The translations under genes and the position numbers were made by a program. Shown in pieces: positions 54,799-64,000 of a stretch of DNA of 64,000 bases; the stretch's first letter is position 1; every line of letters starts with the position of its first letter. The stretch lies in contig NW_005434664.1 in assembly GCF_000315625.1 (NCBI RefSeq), forward strand, positions 322,940-386,939. The letters are read 5' to 3'. The DNA is from Guillardia theta CCMP2712. Lineage: Eukaryota; Cryptophyceae; Pyrenomonadales; Geminigeraceae. The notes under the pieces were generated by a model that saw nothing but the letters and a program-made list of their open reading frames with translations, had not been told where the DNA came from and did no database searches.

Positions 54799-57260
54799 AT
54801 GGATACCATCGATGCAGCGAGGTGATTTCTATTCGGCTCATTGATGGATCCGTCTCCCCTTTCTCGCCTCTCATACCTCATACCCGTAAACTCTTGTCTC
54901 ATGTCCAAGATCTCATGTCTGGTACAATTCTGTGACATTGTTGGTTTGAAACTTGCAGAATCAGCCATGGAGACGTGTACAAGAGCGGGGGATATCAGCC
55001 TCCTCCCATCTCAAACTACAAGGGTGTCATGCTCTGCGATCGTCCTACGACAAAGGTTCCTCCTTGGTTCTTCTCCTCCCGCTTGCTTGTCCTCTGTCCG
55101 CGAGATCAACACAAATGCATGTCCTTCTCACAGTTTCATTCATGCAGGGAGGAGCTGGGAAGACAGCTCAATCTGATGGTGGGCCGTTTGCGTGCGCTGT
55201 GGGGCCAGGATCGAAGTACGAAGCACTGGGACTGAACCCCTCGAGGTAGAGAGCTGGGGGGTGGGGCGTGGGGATGAGTTGGGGCGTCAGGGAGCAGCGA
55301 GCTGCCAAGTTGGCTGCGGACAACAAAGTTCGACCTCGGGAGGTTGTTCAAGCTCTAGGAAGACCTTGCAGGCGCGCTGAAGCTGTTCCAGGGCAACGAC
55401 TTCCTGTCGAAGCACAAGAAGTGGCTCTCGCAGCTGGGGAAGGCAAAGCAACAGAGGATGGAGGACGAGGCCATGGCCGTGCAGGTGCTGGCGGCGATCG
55501 CCCTGGGATTATGCGATGCCTGATGCTTGCGCCAGGGTGCTATTGAGAAGACCAAGAAGTTCAAGGAATATGCTGCGAAGCTGCGTGCGAACATCCGGGA
55601 GGCGAAAGATCAACATGCTACGGGTACGACACCGTTCTCTTCCTAACCCCCCCCCCCCACCGCCCCCACCAATTCTTACCTCCCCCTCCCCTCTTCCTCA
55701 CCCTGACAGCAGTGCGCAGGCTACCTTTCGCAAGAGGCACTGGAAGAGCACACGCGAAGCTCGATGAGCGGAGCTTCATCGAAGAGATCGTCGCAACAGG
55801 GGAAGCCCCAGAAACAGAAGGAGGCGAAGAAACCTGTGTGGGCCCTGACGGAGGAGGTAAGCAGAGCTCGATGCCGGGCATCCTAGTCGTAGCGTCTCCT
55901 CACTTGGTACACTTCTTGCCAGGGCCTGGAAGGAAGGGAAGAGGAGGAGCTGGATGAGCTGCTCAAGTTTACCAACAACCTTGTAAATTGCTAGAAGATG
56001 AAATGGAGGATTTCTCAGAGTTTGCGGCAGGACTACGACAAGTTCATCGAAGACTATGAAGTGAAGAATGCGCTGACAGCGGTCAAGAACAGGATAGCAG
56101 AGCTTGCACAGGGCAAGGTGGGAAAGAGAAGGAGGAGGAGGGGAGAGAGGACGAGGATGGTTGACATCGTCCACAGGATCGGATAAGGAGAGCGGAGGAG
56201 AATGGGCAGAATGAGGAGGAATCTGCTTTGGATCTTAACGACTCGGGAAGCGAGTGGAAGGAGGCGTTTGTAAAGGTATGCCTCGTCCTGTTCTACACAT
56301 ACCCTTCCTTCTCCTCATGTTGTCACTGCAGGGGTGGAATGAGGCAGAGAATCCGGACCGTCTGAATACCGCAAGGAGCGATAGGACGAACGTGTCAAGA
56401 GTGTCGCAGGCGACGTAAGCTCCCATCCTTCTCGCTCTCCTCTTCCTCCAGTCCGTCCCACGCTGCAGCCCCCCCCCCCCTCCTCCTTCCGTTCCTTCTG
56501 CTCCTCCTCCTGCTCCACCTCAGCTTCCTATGCTATACTCGCTAAACCTTTCCTCTTCGTGCCTCTTCCTCTTCGTCTCACTTGGATTCCAGTGCTCGCT
56601 CGCATAGGAGCGCTGCTGAAGATGATGCTCAATCCGTGGCAGCTTCGGATGTTTCCGATCGCGACGTTTCCATGCAGGCAAGACCTTTCTAACCATCTCG
56701 TCCTCATCTTGTTTTTCTGCTTCCAATCAACTACTCGTCCTCTCCCTCCCCCACTTACCTCCTCCCCTGTAGCCCCAACCTCCATGTCTGATTCTTTTCC
56801 TTTCAAGGTTGCTGAGCAGATCCTTAACACATCGAGAAGCTTGAGAAAAGTTCACTCCACTCGCTCCATCCGAGGGATTTTGGACAAGAAGGCGGTCAGT
56901 ATCTCCTCCTCGTTCTCGTCCATCCTCCTCCTCCTCCTCCTCCTCCTTCTCCTCCTCCTCCTCCTCCTCCTCCTCCTCGCTCTACCCCTTTCCCCTCCCC
57001 CCTCGCTTACCCTTCATGCTTTGCAGAAGAAGATTCAGACCCTCGAAACTGTGGGTGAAGACGTGGACATCGGCCAGGGCATCAATCCTCCCATCTCCAA
57101 GGTCTGGCAAGCGGCTAGCTCCCTTCTTCCTCCTCTTGACCGGCTCTCATGGCAGGTATACGATGCGGAGGATCAAGGGGTAGCAGCGGGTGGAGGAAAC
57201 AAGAAGCGGACTGTCGATGCTTCCAACCTCCCCTACCTTCATAGGAACCCAGCAGTCTGA
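54799..57260 (+). CDS. conserved coiled-coil protein (possibly ciliary)
   Basis: Exon 1 (MDTIDAAR, 54799-54821) splices to ISHGDVYKSGGYQPPPISNY, then KGVMLCDRP. Later exons give GPFACAVGPGSKYEALGLNP, LKLFQGNDFLSKHKKWLSQL, KTKKFKEYAAKLRANIREAK, KQKEAKKPVWALTEE and LDELLKFTNNL. After that come the helix YDKFIEDYEVKNALTAVKNR, a Ser/Asp-rich region, SLRKVHSTRSIRGILDKKA, and the end NLPYLHRNPAV with TGA 57258-57260. The block order (GVMLCxRP, LGLNP, SKHKKWL, VWALTE, YIEDxEVxxAL, LPYLHRNPA) is characteristic of a protein widespread in flagellated eukaryotes. I cannot name it with certainty, so the ciliary role is inference. Polypyrimidine introns separate at least ten exons. Confidence 0.75.
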
Positions 57261-57369
57261 GCTCGCCCCCCCTAAGCCTCTGATATTGTTTCTATGCTCT
57301 TTAGTACCTCGTTTGCAAACTTCAATTGACTTGTGGATGAACCAAACTTGTACTTGCTCCTCAGTCCGA

Positions 57370-57620
57370 GACGTTGACTCTCTCGCCTCCCGGACTCGCC
57401 GGACTCCGGAGTCCCGGGCCGGGCCCTGGCACCGTGGCAGTGGCCGGCCCCGCCGCCGGCTGAGTGACGGTGGCCCGGGCCCGACCCGGGCTAACTTAGT
57501 TTTAGACCTAAACCCTGTGGTCCGACAATCGGACGCTGCCCGGCGGGCACTGCTCAGAGTTCAGTGACGTCACGCGGCTCCGCTCAGCCTGGCCGGCCCG
57601 CTAAGTCCGAGGCTGAGTCA
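57370..57620. other. GC-rich word island
   Basis: Between two + genes. It contains CCGGACTC, GGCCGGGCCC, GTGACGGTGGCC and GAGTCAAAGAGAGTC words, and no coding frame. Confidence 0.6.
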
Positions 57621-57718
57621 AAGAGAGTCACACAGGCTTCGGAACAGCGTAGGGTTGAGAGGGGATGTGGGCCACCGATCTGTCAAATTCGCATCACGTC
57701 TTTAGTCAGGGAGAGGGG

Positions 57719-59102
57719 ATGGCGAACAAGGGTTTGGCCGTGAAGCTGCTCATGGTGGCGGCTGCGGTAACCTGGCAGCCGGGGCGAGGAGCATGCGGCA
57801 AACGATCAGCGTGAGAGATGCAGAGGAGATGGAGGAGGCTGATCACTGAGACCTCGGTGTGTTCGCAGCTCAGCAGGAGGGACCTGCTACTCCTGCACCA
57901 GCGACTACGGTTGCGCATGGTGCCAGCAAGGGACCCTGTTGGGAACGTGCACGTCCATGTGGGCAGCCGATACGACAAGGCCTTCGCCGCAGACCGACTG
58001 CACGAAGTGGTCGTACACGCAGACTGAGTGCCCGGCCGTGGCTTGCGAGTCGCTGCGTACCTGCATGTCTTGCGTAAGCCCTGAAGTCATTCCTCCACTG
58101 TCGATCTTGACGGCATCCTAGCTCTCTAGCCCGATATCCTTTCAGAACGGGCGATATGTGGGATGCGGATGGTGCAACGGCACTCAATCATGCTCAGCAG
58201 GCACTTGGGCTGGCAGCTCGACTATCGCAGGTGCAGCAATCAGTTGTGTTTGTCGTCCCTCGTCGATCATCTGACAGAGAGGGCGATGCAGTTTGTAGCG
58301 GATCGAACTGGACATTTGGGACCGGAAGATGCTCTTGCTGTGAGTGACCCCCTAGCTTCAGCTCAGTCTGAAAACATTCTGCGCAGTCAAGGGCTGCGAT
58401 AACTGTACAGAAAACGACTGCGGGTAGACCCACTGACCGTTCTGATGCGCATCAGGCACAACTGAATGCTCATGCTAACCACAAGTCCTGTGCAGATGGT
58501 GCGAGACGACAGGCACTTGCATGCAGGGAGCCTTGTTTGCGGGCACTATGGGTCCCATCCTCCCTTCGGTTGACTACACTGTCGTAGACCCAGTGCTTGC
58601 TGCGGTGCGTTAGGATGGCGCATGGGAGCGACGTGGGTTGAAGCATCTTGCAGGCGCAGGAGACACTGTGGAATCAAACGAGGACACACCACCAGTGATC
58701 CCAACCTGACATGTGGACAACAAGAGCTCACGCCAGAGATCGCTCAGGTGGGAGAGCTTCCGCAACGGCCCGGGCTATGTCAGTGTCGAGAAGACGATGT
58801 GTCCAGATTGGTAAGTCAGCAAACCGAACAGGGCTGGGTACAGCTAACATGTTTCAAGGTACTGGAGCTCTTGTCCCTGCGATTACTATGCGACGTGCGA
58901 ACGCTGCTTGTTGAAAGGCTCCTGCAGGCCAGTGGGCGGAAATTCTCTCTCCTGACAGCTCACGTCACATGACAGTTGGTGTATCCCTCGGCCGGAGGCG
59001 ACGAAGGGGCAGGGAGTCTGCATGCCGATGGTTGATGCTGTCAGAGAGTGTAGGAGGGACAGAAACCTTGATTGGGGATGTACCGATCTACAGTTCTTCT
59101 GA
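57719..59102 (+). CDS. secreted Cys-rich protein with PSI-like repeats
   Basis: ATG at 57719 gives a signal peptide (NKGLAVKLLMVAAAVTWQPG). Downstream exons carry repeated Cys modules: GGTCYSCTSDYGCAWCQQGT (57870-57900), VGCGWCNGTQSCSAGTW (58155-58210), CSGSNWTFGTGRCSCC, GCDNCTENDCG, WCETTGTCMQG, then YWSSCPCDYYATCERC. A last exon has SWCIPRPEATKGQGVCM and GCTDLQFF, with TGA 59100-59102. The CxxCxxxxxCxWC pattern is that of PSI/plexin-like repeats found in extracellular receptors and surface proteins. There is no membrane anchor, so the product is probably secreted or a surface-coat component. Exon joins in the middle are approximate. Confidence 0.7.
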
Positions 59103-59406
59103 TCCAGAACTGGGCAACTGTCCCAAGTGGCAGGATTTGATGTTAAGTGCATGATGATGGAATTCTTGTACTGTAATTCCCTCACGCATGTGTTGCCTGG
59201 TCTGTCAGATCTCATGGGACTGGAAAACCACAGATGAAAGGATGTCATAGGTATCAAGTAAATATTATTTGTTTTCTTAGCTCCTTGTTATCTGTACACC
59301 TCCGTTCCTTCCCCACCAACAAGAACGTCAACTAGCGATCCTTTGCATCCTAAGTTTCACAGCATTAAGACAGTCTTTCTCGCATTTCCGTTTGTGTTGT
59401 GTAGTT

Positions 59407-60130
59407 TCAAGCGTCAAGGAAAGTACTGTAGTCGTTGTATGTGTCGTCGAAATCGTTTGTCTCGAAACCATCCATGTAGTTGTAGAAAGAAGGATCGAGG
59501 TCGGTGTCATGGATAAAGCTCTGTATGAAGCACAGTCACAACAGAATCAGGCAAGTCCTCATCAGAGTATTACAGTAGGCTGCCCATAATACTTCACGTA
59601 GGGGTATCGGGCTTCGGTGGACCTCGTCGCTTCGTCCTGCGTTTCAAGAACCTGCAGCATGTCAGGTCATTCACCGACGTGCATGCAGGTGATGATGTGA
59701 GGGATGAGCATGAAGGGGAAGCAGCTCTTACATCCCCAGTCAGCCTCGGGTCGGGGACGTAAGGCATCCCCAAAGTTCCAACTACGTCGGGCTCCCCATC
59801 GTACTCCTGGTACACCTGCAGGAAACCATTCACGTTCCCCGCGGCTCCGTCAGCAGTGCGAGCGCTACCGGACTGTACCAGGTGACCCCGTAGTCCTTCA
59901 ACCTCTGCATCCTCAAGGCTACCGGGTTTGGCCTCGCTTGCAACAGCACCTGCATTGTTCAAGGACAAGTCAGGGCATCGTCCTCCGTCCCTCCACATGA
60001 TCCCTCGCTCCCTCCTTCCCCTCACCTTTCGCTCATCCCTCAGATCGGCATTCAGGGCTACCACAAGGATCACCATCATCCCCATGGTAGCCGCCGCGCC
60101 CATGAGCAGGCGCTGGTCCTGCCTTGCCAT
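59407..60130 (-). CDS. small single-pass membrane protein, unrecognised
   Basis: ATG at 60130 gives MARQDQRLL followed by a membrane segment (MGAAATMGMMVILVVALNA), then a GTGAGG donor. Further exons read EAKPGSLEDAEVEGLRGHLV, VYQEYDGEPDVVGTLGMPYV, VLETQDEATRSTEARYPYVK and a last exon SFIHDTDLDPSFYNYMDGFE...YNDYSTFLDA with TGA 59407-59409. The Tyr/Asp-rich C-terminus is unusual. The topology is probably N-in with a lumenal tail. No family recognised. Confidence 0.6.
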
Positions 60131-60194
60131 TGCCCTGGCGGCTGTTCGACTCCGTGCCCTCGTCCCCGCTCAGGAAATTTCGCCCATCATCCCA

Positions 60195-60970
60195 CCTCCG
60201 ACACTGTGACTCCCGCCGGCCGGGCCGGCCGCCGGGTCCTGCGCCGGGTCGGTCACCCGGGCCCTCAGCGGCGGGTCACTGCCAGGGCACCCCCCGGCCC
60301 GGGAGTCCCGGCGATAAGCCTGCTGAGTCGGAAACTGGCTGGAGGCTGGAGGCTGAGCCTCGGAGCCTGGGCCAGCGGCCTGTGCCTGAGTCCGGGGCGG
60401 CCTGTACTAAGCCTAAGTTCTGAGTTCCGAGTCCGGGGGCCGCCCTGCCAACCCACCGTCCGGCGGGCCGGCGCCGGGCCCGACCGTCTCAGGAGTCCCG
60501 GAGTCGCCGGACGCCGTCCGATCATCAACGGTAGTACCGGCTAATAAGCATGGGGTCTTGTCTTCAGGGCCTCTCTCTCTCTCTCTTTCCCTCTCTTCTC
60601 CCTCTTTCTTTTCTCCTCATTCTCAGGCTCTCTCTTCAGAGTCTCTTTTCCTTTCTCACTATCTCTTAATCTTTTTCTTTCTCCTATCCTTTCAGTCCCT
60701 GTTATCTTCCTATCCTTGCTCTACTTATAAATACTCTTATCTCTGAAGTCAATTACCTATCTGCTCTAACTTCGCTACTGCATACAATGACTAGCCCCCC
60801 GCCGGCCCCGGGCGAATCACGGCACTGCTGCCACGCTCGGATGATGAATCATCCGAGTCGTGTACCTACTATGGGCCGGGCCCATCATCACTCACCAGCG
60901 GCGTGCCCGGCCGGGCCTTCAGCTGACTCACGGCGTCGCCGGGTGCCTCACGGTGGGAGTGATCGAAGAG
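60195..60970. other. two GC islands flanking a CT-rich tract
   Basis: 60195-60545 is a GC-word island (CGGCCGGGCCGGCC, GAGTCCCGG). 60565-60780 is CT-rich with TCTCTC runs. 60790-60970 is a second GC island. It lies upstream of the membrane-protein gene and downstream of the coiled-coil gene. No coding evidence. Confidence 0.6.
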
Positions 60971-61046
60971 TCAGGTTGATATGAACTTAATTAACTTCAT
61001 TCACTTGTCCAGTCTCCGCTCCTCCTCTCATCCGCTCCGAGAATAA

Positions 61047-63089
61047 TCAGCTGAAAAAGTTCCTCTGCGCTGCAAGGCCGAAGGGAGAGCCTCCCTGCCC
61101 GCCAGCTGGGAAGCTGCTCCTGTTCCTCACCGCGCTGGGCGTGACGGCGTCCAGGTTGAGCTCGACCTTGCCGCCGGGCAGGACCCCACCCCTCTTGGTT
61201 GACAGGGTGTCAACGTACCTTGAGGAGACCGGTCATGTGCAGAACAGTGCTACATCCTCCTCCTCCTCCTTCAATCCTCCTCCTCCTCATTTTCTATCAG
61301 AAGTCTCCTCCTCCTCCTCCTCCTCCTCCTCCTCCTCTCTCCCTCCTCCTCCTGCCCCTCGTTCCCACTCGTGCTCCTTCTCTACCAGAAACCTCTACAT
61401 TCTTCTCCTCCTCTTCCTGCTCCTCCTCCTCCTCCTGCCGCTTCGTTTTAACATGTCTCCATTTTCTACCACAAGCCTCCTCTCCTGCCTCCTCCTCATC
61501 TATTTCCCGACCTCGTCTTCTCCCTCCCTCTACCTCAATCTGGCGCTGCTCTGATCGCTCGAAGAAGAATTCCCTCGAGGTCTTGCCTTGTTGCTGACGG
61601 CCCTGGAGGAAAGTGAGGGCGCGAGCCGACACACGACCATGAGAATGAGGAGGAGGAAATGAGGAGGAGGAGGAGGAGGAGGAGGAGGAGGCGAGAGGAG
61701 GAGGAGGAGGCGAGAGGAGGAGGCAGAAGGAGTAGAGGGAGGGGGAGGAGGATGGGAAGGTAGTGGAGGAGGAGGAGGATTAAATCATAGTGAATGACCT
61801 GAAGGACTCCTCGTACCCGAAATCGTGCATGATGGGAGGAAACGAGTCAAGACTGGGGAGCATACAATCAGAGACTCTTCCCCTCCTCCCTCGCAGAAGC
61901 ATGCGGCCTACCTGTCCCCGTTGTGAGCCTGGTCGGTGTACACATGCAGCGATCGCTGGTTGAGTCGCATCTCTCCTTCTGACATCCTGAACTGTTCCAA
62001 GAGTGTCGGACGAGGGGGAGGAACAGGAGGGACGGGGGAGGACGAGGGAGGGGAGGAAGAGATGGAGGTTCTAGAGGGTTTAGGAAGAGGAGGAAGGGTG
62101 AGGGGCGGGGAAGAGAAGGAAGGGCGGGAAGCAAGAGGAGAGCAGAGAGGGAGAGGGGGCAGAAGGAAAGGACGAAGGGGGATGGGCTTGTGAAGAACCT
62201 GATGCTTCCTCCTCTCCTTGTCCTGCTCCATCTGAATCCTTAGCTCCTCCCTGTAGCTCTCCTTCTGCTGCTGCCTGTCCCTCTCGCTCCTCTGCTGAGC
62301 GAGCAAGGTCTGCAGGTGCGAGGTTGGTGCGGAGTGAAGACGGAGGCAGTTTGTTTCACCTGCTGCTTCTCCTGCTCCAGCACCTCAAGCTGCCTTCGCT
62401 GCTCGACCAGCTTCTGCTCCTCTTGCCTCCTCTTCCTCTCCTCGATGCTCTCAGCCAGCGTTTCTCTGCAGGTTCCCGTTAGATCAGGCGGAAGGAAGAG
62501 GAGGAAAAGGCAGAGGACAAGGATGAGGATGAGGATGAAGACGAGGATAAGAACGAGGATGAGGATGAGAGAGGAGTAGAGTGAAGGACGAGGAGGAACA
62601 AAACAGGAGCGCATGCATTCGGAGTGAGACGGAGGAGGAGGAGTGGAGGACGCGGGACGAGCATCCTCCATTTTGCTACCGATAGTCGGCCTTGAGCATG
62701 CTTCTCTCTCGCTCCTTCCTCTTCTCAAGATCCTTCTGCTTCTCCTCCCATCTCAACAAGTCCTGCAGGAACCTGGAGGAGATTTCAGGGCTGACCGCGC
62801 TCGCAGAGAGGAGGAGGAAGAAGATGGAGGAGGGTAGGGACCGCACGTGCTGAGGAAAGAGGAAGGGGAAGGGGAGGGGGAGGGGAGAGTGCAAGGGAGA
62901 GTTGGAAAGCCCAACAGAAGTAGGGTAAGGAGATCTCGTGAGGGAACCTCTTCTCCTCTTCCTCTTGGATCTTCTTGTTTTTGTCTGCTCCGTCGCTTGC
63001 AAAGACCTCGAGCCGCCCGATCCTCTCTCTGCGCTTCTCCTCCATTTCTCTCCTCTTCCTCTCATTCTCGTCCAGCATGATGGCATACT
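61047..63089 (-). CDS. coiled-coil protein, Glu/Arg/Gln-rich
   Basis: Minus-strand exons. About 63089-62945 reads YAIMLDENERKRREMEEKRR and continues through LEVFASDGADKNKK. About 62785-62690 is LLRWEEKQKDLEKRKERERS. About 62465-62360 is ESIEERKRRQEEQKLVEQRR. About 62310-62200 is QRSERDRQQQKESYREELRI. About 62005-61910 is FRMSEGEMRLNQRSLHVYTD. The last exon (about 61220-61047) ends SPFGLAAQRNFFS with TGA 61047-61049. Long single alpha-helix or coiled-coil segments with this E/R/Q pattern are common in cytoskeletal and centrosomal proteins. No named family. The 5' end is unresolved because the first readable exon starts at an acceptor (CTGCAG). Introns hold (AGG)n and (GGGA)n tracts. Confidence 0.6.
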
Positions 63090-63136
63090 GCAGTCGACCT
63101 CGATCAGGGATGGGCAGGAGCAGACAGGAGGGAGAC

Positions 63137-63230
63137 GCAAGGGAGGGAGGAGAGGGAGGGAGGAGAGGGAGGGAGGGAGGAGAGGGAGGGAGGGAGGAGA
63201 GGGAGGGAGGGAGGAGAGGGAGGGAGGGAA
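63137..63230 (+). repeat. (GGGA)n purine microsatellite
   Basis: GAGGGAGGGAGGAGA-type units over about 95 bp in an intron or intergenic spacer. Confidence 0.9.
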
Positions 63231-63400
63231 AGAGGTTAGGGGAGATAAGGAAAGTTTCAAGTACAAGGTGATAGAATAGAGGGAGCCAAGCAACGTGTCT
63301 TATCTTTCATCTCGTTAGATTTTAATGAAACAAACTGTCTTCCTGACACGAATGACAAAAACCTCCATAAAGCGAGAAAGGGAGAAAATTGAGAAACAGA

Positions 63401-63448
63401 CAAGACAAGACAAGACAAGACAAGACAAGACCAGACAAGACAAGACCA
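63401..63448 (+). repeat. (ACAAG)n pentanucleotide repeat
   Basis: About nine ACAAG units with two CCAGA variants, just downstream of the SHIPPO gene stop codon. Confidence 0.9.
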
Positions 63449-63460
63449 GATCTGTGTCTG

Positions 63461-63924
63461 TTACATGCTCCCTTCGATCGTTATGTTGAACGAGCGCTTG
63501 ATAAGCTGTGAGTAGGGATCGACAGCGTTGTATGCTCCTGGCCCTGCGACCGCAACCCGTCATGGTCAACCTCCTTCACCCTCACGCCCGCACCGGGTGT
63601 TGCCTGCGCCTTCATCGAGAACCTCGGGCCCGCTCCGAAAGTTGCCTGGCATGAGGCACTCAGAACGAGGAGAAGGAAGTAGATATGCAAGGAGGAGGTG
63701 GTGGTGGTGGTAATGTGGTGGTGGAGGTGGTGGAGGAGGTGGTAGAGCAGGAGGAGGAGGTGGTGGTGGTGGAGCAGGAGGAGCAGGAGGAGCAGGAGGA
63801 GCAGGAGGAGCAGGAGGAGCAGGAGATTGAGGGAAGGAAAAGAGGGAAAAGTTTGTCTTACAGAGGTCAAGTCCTCCCCTAAAAGTGCTTTTCGCTTCTG
63901 AAGCTTCTGAAGCTCGCTGTTGAG
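63461..63924 (-). CDS. C-terminus of a SHIPPO-repeat protein (5' cut by window edge)
   Basis: Two exons are visible. About 63924-63862 reads LNSELQKLQKRKALLGEDL. After an intron, ATFGAGPRFSMKAQATPG joins by a short intron to PGAYNAVDPYSQLIKRSFNI, ending TIEGSM with TAA 63461-63463. The junction recreates TPGPGAY, the SHIPPO motif, preceded by an FGAxPRF element typical of ODF3-like proteins that bind axonemal microtubules. The remaining exons lie beyond 64000. Confidence 0.65.
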
Positions 63925-64000
63925 CTGCACAACAAGTCACCAACCCTAATTGAGTTGAGGAGGTGGTGGTAGTGGTAGTGGTGTTGGGAGGGGAAGGGGA

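Overview
This is a nuclear genomic window from an intron-rich eukaryotic alga, most likely a cryptophyte such as Guillardia theta. The identification is an inference from three things. First, the genes carry many GT-AG introns full of polypyrimidine or (TCC)n microsatellites. Second, two genes have a signal peptide followed by a transit-peptide-like stretch starting with Phe (LAAFAPS at 48.1 kb, ADAFPS at 53.9 kb), the entry ticket for red-algal-derived complex plastids. Third, there is a eukaryotic-type type-1 rhodopsin, a class common in cryptophytes. There is one assembly gap of 100 N (39919-40018). I saw no rRNA, tRNA or CRISPR array.

Layout: 0-4 kb, a small two-exon gene and a coiled-coil gene (-). 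4.4-9.4 kb, a 1643-residue low-complexity protein (-) with six nearly identical 85-residue repeats. 9.6-12.3 kb, a gene-free tract rich in GGGGTA/TACCCC words whose strand orientation flips near 10.7 kb. 12.7-23.4 kb, an acidic protein (+), a membrane-anchored coiled-coil protein (-), a probably myristoylated PH-domain protein (-) and an armadillo-repeat protein (-). 25.3-29.2 kb, folylpolyglutamate synthase (+). 29.3-30.3 kb, a DTE-type microbial rhodopsin (-). 31.8-34.7 kb, a RUN plus Rubicon-homology protein (+). 35.5-40.6 kb, ubiquitin-activating enzyme E1 (+) with a signal-peptide-like N-terminal extension. 40.8-44.4 kb, a membrane RING-H2 protein with a large ectodomain (-), convergent with E1. 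45.3-46.9 kb, a secreted leucine-rich-repeat protein resembling lamprey VLR repeats (-). 48-54 kb, two plastid-targeted proteins and several unrecognised genes. 54.8-57.3 kb, a coiled-coil protein (+). 57.7-59.1 kb, a secreted Cys-rich PSI-like protein (+). 59.4-60.1 kb, a small membrane protein (-). 61-64 kb, a coiled-coil protein and the C-terminus of a SHIPPO-repeat protein (both -).

The most unusual material is non-coding. (1) A dispersed repeat of about 170-195 bp occurs at 18.35, 31.43 and 47.66 kb; the middle copy has a 30-bp foldback. (2) About ten intergenic islands are built from a small vocabulary of GC-rich words (GGCC, CCGG, GAGTC, CAGT). The three repeat copies differ by short insertions of the same kind of words, suggesting that the islands grow by micro-insertion. 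(3) Separate GGGGTA/TACCCC islands recur at seven or more intergenic places. Among proteins, the best leads are the E1 with a possible periplastid targeting peptide (candidate SELMA component), the RUN+RH protein and the RING-H2 ectodomain protein.

Exon boundaries were inferred by eye from splice consensus, frame and family similarity. They are approximate unless stated, and gene coordinates run from the first to the last coding base and include introns.
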